From Cryptomeria japonica (Eukaryota > Streptophyta > Pinopsida > Cupressales > Cupressaceae), in contig NC_081415.1 of assembly GCF_030272615.1 (NCBI RefSeq), positions 264,651,925-264,709,924 of the forward strand: a DNA stretch of 58,000 nucleotides. Direction: 5' to 3'. The notes beneath the pieces were generated by a model. The model had not been told where the DNA came from. It made no database searches and saw only the letters and a list, made by a program, of their open reading frames with translations. Every line of letters begins with the position of its first letter. Positions within the stretch are counted from its first letter, which is position 1. This document shows, in pieces, positions 10,943 through 21,898 of the stretch. A program made the position numbers and the translations under genes.

Positions 10943-11671
10943 CTAAATCTCATCAATATCAATAGAGAAAATGTATTCATCAGAAAAGGACTCCGAATTA
11001 GGTAGGGAGAAGGGAAAAGGAGCCTCAACTAAGTGTTCAGTCAACGCTTGACCCTTTATTGCCTTTTGCGAGACAAACTTAAGGTCAAACTCAATCAACA
11101 TCATAACCCACTTAGTTGACCGTCCTGAAAGATCAACTTTAGAGAAAAGATGCTTGAGAGGATCAAATTTAATGATAACATGGATTTCAACATTCAAAAG
11201 GTAATGAATTAACTTTTGGGTTGCAAATACCAAAGCAAGGCACTACCTTTCTATCACAGAATATCGAATCTCGTAATCAAGTAGAGTATGACTTATATAA
11301 TAAACTGGACTTCTCTACCATCCTATCACGTTGTGCCAATAAAGCTGCAAGAGCATGGAGGGAAGTAGCTATGTATAGAAAAAAGGGTTTAGAAGGGTCA
11401 GTAGGTTGAAGAATGGGAGGATTGGCCAAATAAGTTTTTAAGTCTTCAAATTCTTGACGACAATCCTCATTCCACTGAAAGGTGATATTCTTTTTAAGCA
11501 ATTGAGTAAAAGGAAAGGTACGACCCGCAAGTTGAGATACAAACCTATGAATATCTTGAAGCTTTCCCTATGAACTTTTGAGTTGGGAGACATTTCTAGG
11601 AGGTGGCATGTTAACAATGGCATCTATATTTTTTGTATCCACCTCAATTCCATGATGCAAAACTATGAATC
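10943..11671 (-). pseudogene. Element A RT thumb and RNase H
   Basis: Two frame segments continue the polyprotein. The first (11501-11277) reads FQWNEDCRQEFEDLKTYL and KPFFLYIATS, typical of the RNase H-like domain following gypsy RT. The second (11233-10943) reads QKLIHYLLNVEIHVIIKFD, LSGRSTKWVMMLIEFDL and QKAIKGQALTEHL, the C-terminal half of that domain. The role would be to degrade the RNA strand of the RNA/DNA hybrid. A frameshift near 11260 and stops make it non-functional. Confidence 0.85.
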
Positions 11672-12235
11672 CTAATAGTTTTCCACTATCCACACCAAAA
11701 ACACATTTTGGGGATTCAAGTGCATGTTATACTTACAAATTCTCTCAAAGACCTGACGAAGGATCTTAACATGATCTGTGTGAAGGACCGATTTAGCTAA
11801 GATGTCATCAACGCAATCTTCTAAGATTTTATGCATGTAATCATGAAAGATAAGAGTCATAGCGTGCTGACAGGTTGCACTTGCATTTTTCAATCCAAAA
11901 GGCATCGTAACCCAACAAAACGTGCCCCAAGGGGTGGTGAAAGAAGTTTTGTATTGAGCTTGAGGATTAATGATTTGATTATATCCAGAGTAACCATCCA
12001 TGAAGGATAATAAGGCATGACCTTCTACGAAATCCACTATCATATCAATATTTGGGAGAGGGAAATTATCTTTTAAAGAGTCTTTGTTTAAATCATGGAA
12101 GTTCGTACACATCCTAACCTTATTATCAAACTTAACCACAACCAAAATATTTGAAATCCATGGGGAATAATCAATAGGACAAATGAATCCGACATCCAAC
12201 AACTTTTCAATCTCAACTTTAACAAGTAATGCCAC
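11672..12235 (-). pseudogene. Element A reverse transcriptase
   Basis: This is the RT palm and fingers of a Ty3/gypsy element. Landmarks are VEKLLDVGFI-like text at the start, LPNIDMIVDFVEGHALLSFM and DGYSGYNQI (first catalytic Asp), TPWGTFCWVTMPFGLKNA, and CVDDILAKS near 11800, where the usual YVDD is CVDD but both Asp are kept. RT would copy element RNA into cDNA in virus-like particles. The upstream linker ends at 12311, and a stop-containing gap of about 75 bp separates it from this open frame. The domain is of normal length, but the frame ends at 11672 within the connection to RNase H. Confidence 0.9.
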
Positions 12236-12310
12236 TTTAGGATAAATCTTTCAAATCTTGTGCTTCACCAGTTTAGCATCAGGAATCAGGACAATGTTAT
12301 CAGTGACAAT

Positions 12311-13463
12311 CTAAGGATCTATGCCAAGCATATTAGAGTATATCCAAGAAAAGATTTTAGGAAATTCAAGTAACAACTCAGAATATTGTATTTTCTCTTC
12401 TTCGTCAAGACATTTCCCTATCTTGATGATTTTATCTTCAACATAAGGATCTATCCTGATATCAATAGTGTCATTTATTAGGAGATTGCTTTGTTGAGGA
12501 GCATCTTTTAACTGAGGAAATTCTTTAACTATCTCATCATTATTTATTTCCTTCCCAAAGTAAGCTTCTGCATTTAGACAATAGGGAAAGCCACGATTAT
12601 GGTGATAACGAGGAAGGTTGTCATAAGGTCCTAAGAATTCGGTTAAGGAATCATCAGTAGGAAAAAAATGCAAGGCGAGGACACTAGAAGAGTCACAGTC
12701 AATATACTTTGGATATTTTATTGAGAGGGAAGTGGAAATGACATTAACACTAATATATGGTCTTATAGAGGCTATAGTACACTTAAAAGGATCAGAACCA
12801 AGCCCGAATGTCATATCACGAAAGTTGTTTCCCAAGGGAAACTTTATCCCTTGTTCTTGAGCACCATATCCATTACCATTATATCCACACCTAGCTAGGA
12901 TGTGAAAACTAGGACCATAGAGGTTAGCAACTTCTGAGAGAGCAGGAGGATTTTCATAAAGTGAAAAGTCACATTCCTCTAGGTCGAAAACTAAGGGAGA
13001 TGAAATTTGGTAAGCCACCATAAAGTTATTAATCAAAGGACTAGACAAAGTGGATTTCTTTTTAGGTTCTTCTCTTTCTTCTTCCTTTCGACCTTAGGTT
13101 CTCTAGGGGGAATTTTATATTCGCCTACGAAGGTAGGATTAAAATAAAGGGATCCCCAATCATCTTCTACAAGAACCTTTTCAGGAGAGAAAGTGTCCTT
13201 AAAAGTAGGATCAAGTTGAGAAGACTCTTCCTCCAAAATTTTAGGTCCACTTAAGGAAGTATTGGGAAGTGATTCAAAAGTAGGAGATTGGTTTGATGTA
13301 GTAGACACACTAGAAGCTTTAGAGGAATCATCTAAGCTAGTTGGGGAAGAACCAATTGAAGAATATTTTGAAGTTGATGTCTGCAAGCAAGCCTCAAGAT
13401 TTGTGTCACCTAGTAGGGTATATGTCTTGTTGTTTTAAATGAACTTAACTTGCGTATATGTAA
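12311..13463 (-). pseudogene. Element A polyprotein, region upstream of RT
   Basis: Two overlapping frames cover this part. The upstream one (from the LTR junction to 13033) is Ser/Lys-rich linker text containing ACLQTSTSKYSSIGSS. The downstream one (13048-12311) carries acidic linker sequence and ends with FPKIFSWIYSNMLGIDP, the motif that normally precedes the RT domain in plant gypsy elements. One frameshift near 13040 separates them. No aspartic protease motif is present. The coding text runs nearly to 13440, so the gag and protease side was cut off at or near the LTR junction. Confidence 0.7.
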
Positions 13464-14992
13464 TGTGTAAGGGGAAAAGTGAGACTAAGTATGGAAACCC
13501 TAATCCCACTCTTATACACACTAATGGAATCCTAAAGAGCCTAGGGAGGTAACACACTTCAACTACTTCTTGTGAGAAAGGGAGAGCCATGGATTACCTC
13601 TTAGGGTTTCTATTCCTTTGTTTTAAATGAGAGAGAGGAATGATTCAAAATGCAATTTAACCTAAAGTGCAAGTAAGCAAGAAAACCCTAATCTGGAAAT
13701 GCAAAATAGAAAACAACTGATAAACTATTGAAAAGTACAGATTAGGAAGCAAAATCAGAGGTGCACCTGTGTTTGAAATCTAAGCCAAAATCATCAAGAC
13801 CAAGGTGCCATGCTACTATCCTGATTCTGCAAGTCTGAAGTTGCACGTGACAAGATGGGATATGAGCTCTGCAACCTGCTGCACTGATAAATCCTGCTGA
13901 AAACATGTAGGACCAGGGTGCCATGCCCCTGTCTAGGGTAGGACCAGGGCATCACACCCCTATCCTAGGGGTTTCCAAAGATCTCTAAACCCCAAGACAA
14001 CCTCTGTGTGCTCGTCAGGTCCTGAAACTTCCAACGACGCTTGGATCTGAACCTATACCTGCAGCTGAAAAAGAGGGTTTTGGGAGGCTATACAGGGTTT
14101 TGCCTTAGTCAAACCCCTTTTTTGGTGATTTCCACCTCAACAAATAGCCGATAATGTACCAAAAATGTGTGTGCTAGAACCTTGTGTGTGTGCAAGATCC
14201 TAAAATGAAAGCAAATAATCTAGAGCAACCCTAAAGAGTAAACCCTAATTGGTTATTATTGACAAAGTAAATGCTATAAATCCATGATGCAAAGTGATCT
14301 AAAGCATGAATATGAATCATAATTAAGCTTATACAAAGACATGAAAACAACATGAAACCATACCCAACCCCAAGGAAGAGGTACAAGCCAATCTTCAATC
14401 GGTGATCTACTATTGCTTTTCTATATCTTCAAAAACCCCCAATTGATGAAATGATGCTTGATGAATGTTTGATGGATGAATGTTGAATGTTGTTGAAGAC
14501 TTAAAAGATATACTCTTTCATTGCAAAGAAGGCTCTTTATGCTCCCAAAACCTACTCTTAGATTCTTAGAAGAAGACTCCTTCAAATGAAGAAAGAGCGC
14601 TCTTAAGTATGAAACCCTAGATCTGGATTTCGTCTTTAGGCCGACCTAGGATTTGAATTTTGGGGCCATTAGATATGATGATATTAGAGTGGATCCCAAA
14701 GTTACAACTGATTTTGAGATGTTTTAATATGCGAAATCGAGCCTTAAAGGTCGAAATAAGACATAATTAGATTTTATGATTAAATGATTTATTTAAGGAA
14801 TAAGATGAAAAGGGACACGCTTAGGGTAAAAGGACCAACTTTATAACATGTGAAGAGGTGAAATATTAATTTAGATTTAATTAAATTCTTAAAAGAGATT
14901 AGAAATGCTAGGTACAAAAGACACTAAGGCGAGTGCTAAACTAAGTGTGAAATTGTACCACCCTAAAAGGGTGTACAATTTACGACACTACA
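13464..14992 (-). mobile_element. Solo LTR, family H, copy 2 (no TSD)
   Basis: On the minus strand this 1,529-bp segment begins TGTAGTGTCGTAAATTGTAC and ends CCCCTTACACA, matching the solo LTR at 2172-3788 end to end with many differences. The bases next to it are TGTAA on the left and CCTCC on the right, so there is no target duplication. The left flank is gypsy pol (element A); the right flank is the 3' region of a copia element, ending in a purine-rich GAATAGGGAGG that resembles a PPT. Either it formed by recombination between two different family H insertions, deleting everything between, or it is a 3' LTR whose element was otherwise lost. Small ORFs within it are spurious. Confidence 0.8.
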
Positions 14993-15273
14993 CCTCCCTA
15001 TTCAATACATTATTACACAATAATCAAAGTATCTTAGAGAACACATAATAAATAAATCATATCCTCAACCCCACATGGGCCTTCTATTTCACCCAGTCCA
15101 AGGTGTTTAAATATCACAAATTATGTATTGTCTATGTATTTGAATATAATTAATCGAGACATAAGATTTGTAAGGTGAATGATGTGCACCTAACCATAAC
15201 ATTCTTTTTCTTGACATTTACATTGAAAATACATAATCTAAAAATTGAAATCAATAAATTAGGAACTAGAAGA
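14993..15273 (-). mobile_element. Copia X, 3' non-coding remnant
   Basis: This AT-rich segment lies between the family H LTR and the left end of solo LTR K. With K and element C removed, it joins the degraded copia RNase H at 27474-27861, so I read it as sequence downstream of the copia X pol. Its minus-strand end, GAATAGGGAGG next to 14992, could be a polypurine tract. No protein can be assigned. Confidence 0.4.
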
Positions 15274-15361
15274 TGTAACACCCCCACTATGAGGCCGAGA
15301 GAATTTAAACATAATAAACAATAAAAATGTGAATAATTTTTTTTATTAAAATATTTACTAT
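15274..15361 (+). mobile_element. Solo LTR K, left fragment
   Basis: The segment starts TGTAACACCCCCACTATGAG, a typical beginning for long plant gypsy LTRs. It is interrupted after 88 bp by element B, whose target duplication ACTAT ends it at 15361. The remaining part is 23162-27473. The preceding bases GAAGA (15269-15273) match TAAGA after the other end in four of five positions. Confidence 0.5.
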
Positions 15362-16560
15362 TGTAATGTGGCCAATGTGTATTGGTGGGTGAAACATGTG
15401 TGAATGAGAGATCAAGAGGAAAACTACCATTTCCCTCCAAGGAGAGATGAAAGTTTTACTACGGATTTCCCTTCAAACACTTTTCACCCAATCACATTGG
15501 AAGAGGAGAGGAGAATTCACTATATTCAACCTCCAAAGAAGGAGATAGAATTATGAGTGAAATGGCAATGATAAGCTAATCCCCTCTTCCTATTTGAAAT
15601 GGAAAATAATTTATTGAATTATGTAGTGGAAAAGTGACAAAGAACTGATTATAACTTGAGATTGGAGTATGGGATGAAGTTGTGCACCTAGATTTGGTAG
15701 TAATATGTCAAGACGAAGCCACCCTATGAATTCAAGGAAAAGTTGCCCAGACCGTGGCGAGAATGTACACGGTCCTCCGAAAAATCCACGAAACAAAAAG
15801 GGTTTTTTCGCCTCTGCAAATGGAGCCCGAATCCAAAATTACAATTGCGCACCTACAACCTACACACTGGAAAAGAGAGGAAAATGGGTTGGGATTGGGG
15901 GTTTTCCTTTAGGTCAAACCTCAGTTTTGGAATTAACCAAGTAATGAAAGAAAGTACTTGCAAGTAGATGTAAATGAAAGACTAAAATGTAAATCACCTC
16001 AAGGGAGGTTGTGATAGCAATGTTGATAGAAATGCTTATGTGGAATTGAATGTTGGAATCAATCTCCTCTTTAATGGTTGAATCCTTGACTTGAATGCAA
16101 CACCTAGCCTTGGAGGGAGACTTGAGAATGCCGAATGCTGGAAAGGAATACTTGAATGATCTTGAACGCTTGATCGCAATTTTATCCAACTTGACCAACT
16201 TACAACTTACCCAAATGAGAGGGCAAATGCAACTTAAGTACATGTCAATTAGGGTTAATAAAACTGATTTTCGTCACAGGTTGACATCGGGGAAGTTTTC
16301 CTGCTCTCTGCACAACCTACAATGCATGCTTTAGGAAAGGTCCTGCCCCAAAATAGGGTAGGGACAGGGGTGCCATGCCCCGGTCCTACCCTTTTCTCCA
16401 AGGCAGGGTGCAGACAATGTGATGTAGAGGCCAAGGAAGAAGTAGATTCTGAGGGTTGAGCAATCTCTGGTCTTCGAACAGGCTAGGGGATTCGATATTG
16501 TGTGTGTGAGGAACCTAATGCAGTAAAAAATTTCTAGGGTTGCAATTTTATGACACTACA
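15362..16560 (-). repeat. Element B 3' LTR
   Basis: On the minus strand it begins TGTAGTGTCATAAAATTGC and ends CCACATTACA. It adjoins the PPT at 16561. It holds a hairpin module near 15733-15790 and a GC-rich GGGTGCCATGCCCC motif near 16370. The short ORFs at 15705-15967 and 16095-16334 on the plus strand lie within it and are not genes. Confidence 0.93.
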
Positions 16561-16578
16561 TTTAGCCCCCACTTTAAC
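16561..16578 (-). promoter_or_regulatory. Element B polypurine tract
   Basis: Minus-strand GTTAAAGTGGGGGCTAAA lies directly before the TG of the 3' LTR. This is the expected plus-strand DNA priming site. Element C has an almost identical tract (AAAGTGGGGGATAAA). Confidence 0.85.
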
Positions 16579-17318
16579 AGGAGTATGAGCGTATGCCAAT
16601 ACTGCCGGTAAAGTACAAGGAAACAAGAATGAAATACTTTTATCACGTCAAGGAGGCAAGATGAGCCAAGCTCCCAATGGACTTAAGATCTTACAAATTT
16701 GATTGACAAAGTAAAAGGGAAGATCGAGAAGGGGAGAACCATGACTGAAAGTAGAAAAGTTCCCCTCACTATGAGTCATGAAAGAAAGGATACCAAAGAT
16801 TACAAAGAAAAACAAATTTCACTAAGTAATTCTAAGTATCAAAAAGGAAAATATGAGCAGAGTGTATGCCCCCATGTTAAAGCGATCACACACGCCTTAT
16901 CGGGAGCGATTGCTTTAAGGTAGGATACACCCAAGAGAGAGAGAAGAGAAGAAGCACGTTATTGCAAGGATTTAGCCCCCAATTGAGGAATACATCCAAG
17001 GATAATGAACACAAAACATGAGGTATGAGGTAGTTTCACTTTCCTCGGGATCGGTATGTTGTATGATAACCCATGTATATCATGTATGTATATGTGCATA
17101 TAACAATTATCATTCCCCAAAGAAGGACACTACCTTAGAAGAAAGGGAAGAGAGGATGTCTTTTGAGTCAACATGAAAGAGACCAAGAAAAGATCTCAAT
17201 GCTTTACATTGTCCCCCAGTAGACATTAAGGGGACAATAAAAGAATAGGGATACACATAGAAGAATGGTCACAAAAGAGCAAGAAAAGAGAGAGAGAAGA
17301 TCTACAGTGCTAATATTT
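16579..17318 (-). other. Element B 3' untranslated region
   Basis: No coding signal. It is A-rich on the plus strand (purine-rich GAGAGAAGAAG runs) and contains GAGTATGAGCGTATGCC next to the PPT, related to a hairpin at the same place in element C. The region where pol would be expected is missing entirely. Confidence 0.6.
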
Positions 17319-18797
17319 CTAATCTAGCATGACCTTCACCTCCTGATCTTGTTGATCACTATTTTGGGAAGGCGAGCAACATGCCAGAGGAGTGACATCG
17401 AGCACAACAGATGTAGCTATCACAAGATCCAAACAAGGACCATGCTCATGTTGTAAGTCACTTTGTTCAATTCTAGGAACTAGGATTAGGGTTTGTGAAA
17501 ATTCAGTTGATAAATGCTTGTTGACATCAACATATTCATACTCACTATCAGAAGCATTAGGAGTTGTATTACCATCATGAATAACATTTTTACCCATTTA
17601 TTCATCAAATTTTAGAGAAAGAGGAGCAAGAACGTGAATAGGACTAAAACCATCACATGTTTTGTGAAACTTATGATTTGGAGATGTAGGTTGAACATCT
17701 TGCTTAGGAGAAAAGGGAATCATGTCAACTGTTGGAGTCTGAGAAGATTGAGTATTTTGAGGGACAGCTTCATGAGCTCGAACATGAAGTCTTCGTCGGT
17801 GTTCTCTCACACAACGATTCCGGTGAGTCCTAGTTGAAGGCTGAGAAGGAGGAAGAACACTTGAAAAAGTAGGAATGTGTCTCTCCTTGATAGATGAAGG
17901 TTTAGGTTGAGGTATTTTTGGTTGAACAAGAGAAGAAGCATACCTCTTCTCTTGATAAGAGGAAGGAGGTGGAACTATGCCATAGAAAGGAGGAATGGTA
18001 GGTGTAGGAAGAAGACCAGGTCCATCATGAGGAGGAGGTATAGGTCTGAACTTAGGAAGAGTATTGTTTTTCTTCTTAGGAGAAGGTATAGTCACATCCA
18101 TAGGAATAGGTTGGTGATCTTCCTTAGGAGGGATATTAGTTCTATCTGTGAGGGGAAGAACCTCATCTTGAAGAATAATAGGAATGTCGAGTGCTGGGGA
18201 TCTAGGTTGACTTAAGGATAAGATCATATCTTTCTTCCATTTTTTATAAGATAGAAATTTTTTAGGCCAAAAGAAATCAATAGGAACACTAGGACTTCTT
18301 TTGGATGGACAAAATAAGCTATGGTTCATGGTTATGATTTCTCCATTATGAGGAAATTTTAGACACTTGTGAATTGGAGAAGCAATAGTCTTCATGGAAG
18401 ATAGCCAAGGATATCCCAACTTCACACGAAATTGCTCAGAAGAGGGTATGATAACAAAGTCAACATCCATGGATTTAGTATGAACTTAAACATTAAGGGT
18501 GATAGAGCCAATGGTAGGACAAGAGAATCCATCAAATAACTTCACAACCACATCAAAAGCATCATATATTGGTTTATGCAATTGTTAAGTGAAAATATAC
18601 TCTTCAGTTATGACATTAACCATGCAAGAGGGATCCACAAGGGCACCATGACAAGGTATATCCTTAACCTTCACAACTATGTATAAAGGGCCATAGGGTG
18701 CTCTAATGGTCTCACTAGGGTCAAATGTAATACAAGGGTCCTTAAGCATATCTTGTGTTTCTACAATATTTACCAAGTTCGGAGCCATAGAGGTGAA
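17319..18797 (-). pseudogene. Element B degenerate protease and linker
   Basis: This is in the same frame as the gag upstream. The protease region reads VKVKDIPCHGALVDPSCMVN (about 18690-18610), where the usual Asp-Thr/Ser-Gly of retroviral-type proteases is Asp-Pro-Ser. The C-terminal half of the domain reads FRVKLGYPWLSSMKTIASP (about 18440-18380). A long Pro/Ser/Lys-rich linker follows (for example RPIPPPHDGPGLLPTPTIP), ending in a short acidic tail (17597-17319). The TAG and TAA stops near 18797, 18585, 18480 and 17598 are in frame and compatible with C-to-T change. Protease would cut the polyprotein; the altered active-site triplet suggests no activity. RT does not follow. Confidence 0.75.
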
Positions 18798-20782
18798 TTA
18801 TTCAGAAGAGAAAGAATTAGGTACAATCTCAATAACGTTAGAGGTATGAGTAGGCAAGGGATCAGTGAAAATATTAAGATTTTGATTTGGAGGAGCTACT
18901 GATTTATTCCCTTTATCATTCACACCTACCACAAATATAGTATTGTTATCAATTAATTCTTGAATCTTATTCTTCAATGTGAAACATTTCTCAGTATCAT
19001 GACCAGGTTGACGATGAAATTGACAAAATGAATTGTTATCAAAATAAGGGGATGCAAGTTTAGAAGGATCAACTTCTTTTGTAGGAGGAAGTTTGATAAA
19101 ATTTATGTGCAACAACTGAGACATAATACTATGTAAAGATTCATTCCAAGAAGTAAATTGTATTTCTCTTTGGAAAAATTTAGAAATAGAAGGCACACCT
19201 GTTGTAGCATTCACATTGTTTTTGTTGATTGTATCATTGAACTTGATGAAGATTTTTGTTGGTTTGAACTTCAAAAATGGTTGTTGAATAGTCTCCCCCT
19301 TATCACTCGGAGCCATAGGAGTGGATTGCTCCATTTGACTCACAACTAGTTGATAATTGTGGAGTGTTGCGCACAACTATGGAAAGGAAGTAAACTCAGA
19401 CAAAAGAAGCTTTTCCTTGATATCTTTATGTAAATTAGAAATGAAAAGTCTTTGAATATAATTATCAGGTACATGAAAAGGAATTTGAGCACACAAATGC
19501 TTATATCTACCAATGAAATCAGACACTTTTTCTTTAACACCTTGTTTACAATGCATTAAATTAGTCAAGGTGATTTTAGGGCCAATGTTGTTTTGAAATT
19601 GTTGGATGAAAGAATTTGACAATTGTTGAAAGGAAGTGATAGAATAAGAAGGCAAATAACAATACCATTGTAAAGCCTTATCTCTTAGTGTTCTTGTAAA
19701 CAATTTTGCAAGCAATCTTTGATCATAAACAAAATCGGTACACAAGGTTTGAAATATTTTGACATGTGTAAGAGGATCACCTTTTCCATTATAGAGTTCT
19801 AATTGAGGGATCTCAACATGTTTAGGTGGCACGACTTTAACAATATCAAGAGAAAGTGGGCTCGCAACATCAAAGGTGGGCACACTAAACTTGGATTGAC
19901 TCATAGAAGCAATTTGTTGTTGTAAGGAAGACACGGTTTTAGCAAGATTGTTAATTGTCGCTTCGATAGAAGAATTGATATTAGACATAGTTGATTGAGA
20001 AGGTGGTGTGATGTTATTGAAAGAAGGGATGGATGAAGAATAAGGTGGTGGGACATTATGATAAGTAGGCATTGTTGATGATTGGGTAGGAAAAGGGACA
20101 CTTAAAGGAGGAACAAAGTTGTTGAAGGAATCACCCCCTTGTGTCACATTGATTGGTTGAGGAATAATAGGAATACTTATGAAAGATATAGGTAAATATG
20201 GAGGATTAAATGAAGAAGAGGGATTGCCCCCATGACCAATGGTTGTAGGAATGACATTTTGAGTTGATGTAGACATGATGTTGGAGGTAAAAGTATGAAT
20301 ACTAGTTGTAAGAGTAGTCAAAGGAATAGAAGGATTGACTTGTGTTGAAGGTTGTGAATAACCTAGGGTTTTGGCACAACTCTTGATAGGCATGAAATTA
20401 GAATCAACAATATGTGCAATGCAATGCAATATATCAATTCCATTCTTATCACTTTGAATCATGCGCTTAAGGCCTTCAATTAATGGAAGAGCTTACTATT
20501 AGGGTATTCTTGGGACATTCATTGTTGAAAATTATCAAATTGATTGTCCAATGTGGAAAGTTGATCTATAGAGACCCTAGTTAAAGCTTCTTCTTCATCA
20601 TGGGATTCATCAATGGGGTGAATAGGCACATGATTTAGACGGGAAAAATTAGCATGATCTGTATTAAAGAAGTCACCCAGATTAGGCTCCATCTCTTCAG
20701 TAATTAAACCTTTGGAGGCCTTAATTCTAATGCTTCGTCTAACAAGGATAGAATAGGTAGGACTAATAGTGGTAAAACTCAT
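18798..20782 (-). pseudogene. Element B Gag (Retrotrans_gag plus zinc knuckle)
   Basis: The N-terminal part (20782-20519) is in another frame and reads SILVRRSIRIKASKGLITEE. The main frame runs from 20462. A Pro/Ser/Asn-rich stretch is followed by the core of the Retrotrans_gag domain: LELYNGKGDPLTHVKIFQTL, RTLRDKALQWYCYLPSYSI and FIGRYKHLCAQIPFHVPDN (about 19815-19480). After a TAG at 19377 the frame continues to a zinc-knuckle-like motif FCQFHRQPGHDTEKC (about 19035-18990). Gag would build the virus-like particle and bind element RNA. The order gag then protease fits a gypsy polyprotein. One frameshift near 20500 and several stops inactivate it. Confidence 0.88.
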
Positions 20783-21880
20783 GCACTAGAGGGAAAATTT
20801 GAATTTCGAATTTTGGAACAAAGCTTACAAAATTGATTAATGCAAAATTTAAGAAAATATTGATTAAACAATTTGAACTTTGTTGGAAGAAGAGAATGAT
20901 ACAATTTCCAAAAATGAAAGGATATTGGAATTTTTAAAATTAGGGCCAAGGGAATACCACATAATTTTAAAATCAAAAATTTTAAAATCAGGGCAGATTA
21001 TAATTAACCTCTTAATTTTAAAAAATTTCTTGAAATTTGAAATATTGAATTTTGGAGGTATTTCCAATTCTAGAGGGATAAAAAATAGACAAAATCGGCC
21101 AATCTTCTGGATCTAGACTATTAAATACAGTCATAACAGTCTCCTGAAATTTCGAGAAAAAAGTTGTGGATCATGGCGGGAACGCACATGGTTCGACCAA
21201 CTTTTTTCAAAATTTTCAAGGATGAATATTACGATGATTTCAAAGCGAACCCGAAAAAATTGACGAATTTTATGATTTCTAGATGGGTGAAATAAAGGTT
21301 CAAATGTAAAAATAGGACCCTATTAGGGTTTTGAAGAAAAAGAGGAATTGAATTGCAAATATGCAAAATGTCAAACCTAACTGATAGGGACACCTTGGAA
21401 AATGTTTAGAAATATGAATTTGAATGAAATTGATTGAAATTCGCACAAAATCCAATTAGATTTGAAAATTAGGGTTTTATGACCTAACCACTTAATTTTG
21501 AAATTTGAATTTTGGGAAAAAGGAGGGAAATTGAAAATTTGAATTATAGAAATGAAAACAAGTCTGAGAACAATCAAAAATCTGAAAATTAAATGGAAAT
21601 CCAATTTTTGCACAAGTTCAAGATGATTTTTGAAAATTAGGGTTTTAACAAGTAACCGCTTGATTTTGTAAATTTGAATTGCAATTTGAACAAGACAATG
21701 AGGAAATTGAATTTGACAAACAAAACAATTTTTCAGATCTAAGATAACCACAAGCAATTTTTACAAATCACAAGTTTAATTGAAAAACTAGGGGTTTTAA
21801 TGATTTAACCACTAAGTTTGCAGAAAATTTAAACTTGCAAATGAAAAATATGCAATTTTGTTCAAAGGAAAGCATGCAAG
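20783..21880 (-). other. Element B leader with repeated motif and hairpin
   Basis: This is non-coding, AT-rich sequence between PBS and gag. On the plus strand a motif like TTAGGGTTTTAATGAxTTAACCxCTTAATTTTG recurs near 20940, 20985, 21470, 21645 and 21790. A long imperfect hairpin (about 21143-21220) encloses GGATCATGGCGGG and GCACATGGTTC between AAAAAAGTTG and CAACTTTTTT. It may be the packaging or leader region; that is inference. Confidence 0.55.
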
Positions 21881-21895
21881 ATGTCGGGTTCACCA
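21881..21895 (-). promoter_or_regulatory. Element B primer binding site
   Basis: Minus-strand TGGTGAACCCGACAT begins three bases after the 5' LTR. TGG is the complement of tRNA CCA. Element C has TGGTGAACCCAACTT at the same spacing. I have not assigned the tRNA. Confidence 0.8.
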
Positions 21896-21898
21896 AAA

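Larger units (their letters stand above)
9195..13463 (-). mobile_element. Element A: Ty3/gypsy (Tat-type) pol remnant
   Basis: The minus strand carries, in order, a pre-RT linker, reverse transcriptase, RNase H, a second RNase H-like domain and an integrase with its C-terminal domain. Two RNase H domains between RT and integrase are a known hallmark of the Tat lineage. No gag, protease, PBS or LTR belonging to it is visible. At the right it stops exactly where a family H LTR begins (13464). At the left it fades into AT-rich sequence after the integrase tail. Several frame changes and stops show it is dead. Confidence 0.85.

Noticed and set aside
11221-11409. Plus-strand ORF inside the pol region
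   Set aside because: Shadow of minus-strand gypsy RNase H.
15705-16334. Plus-strand ORFs in the B LTR, some repeated at 22280-22504
   Set aside because: They are in LTR sequence, on the strand opposite to the element; repetition reflects the LTR pair.
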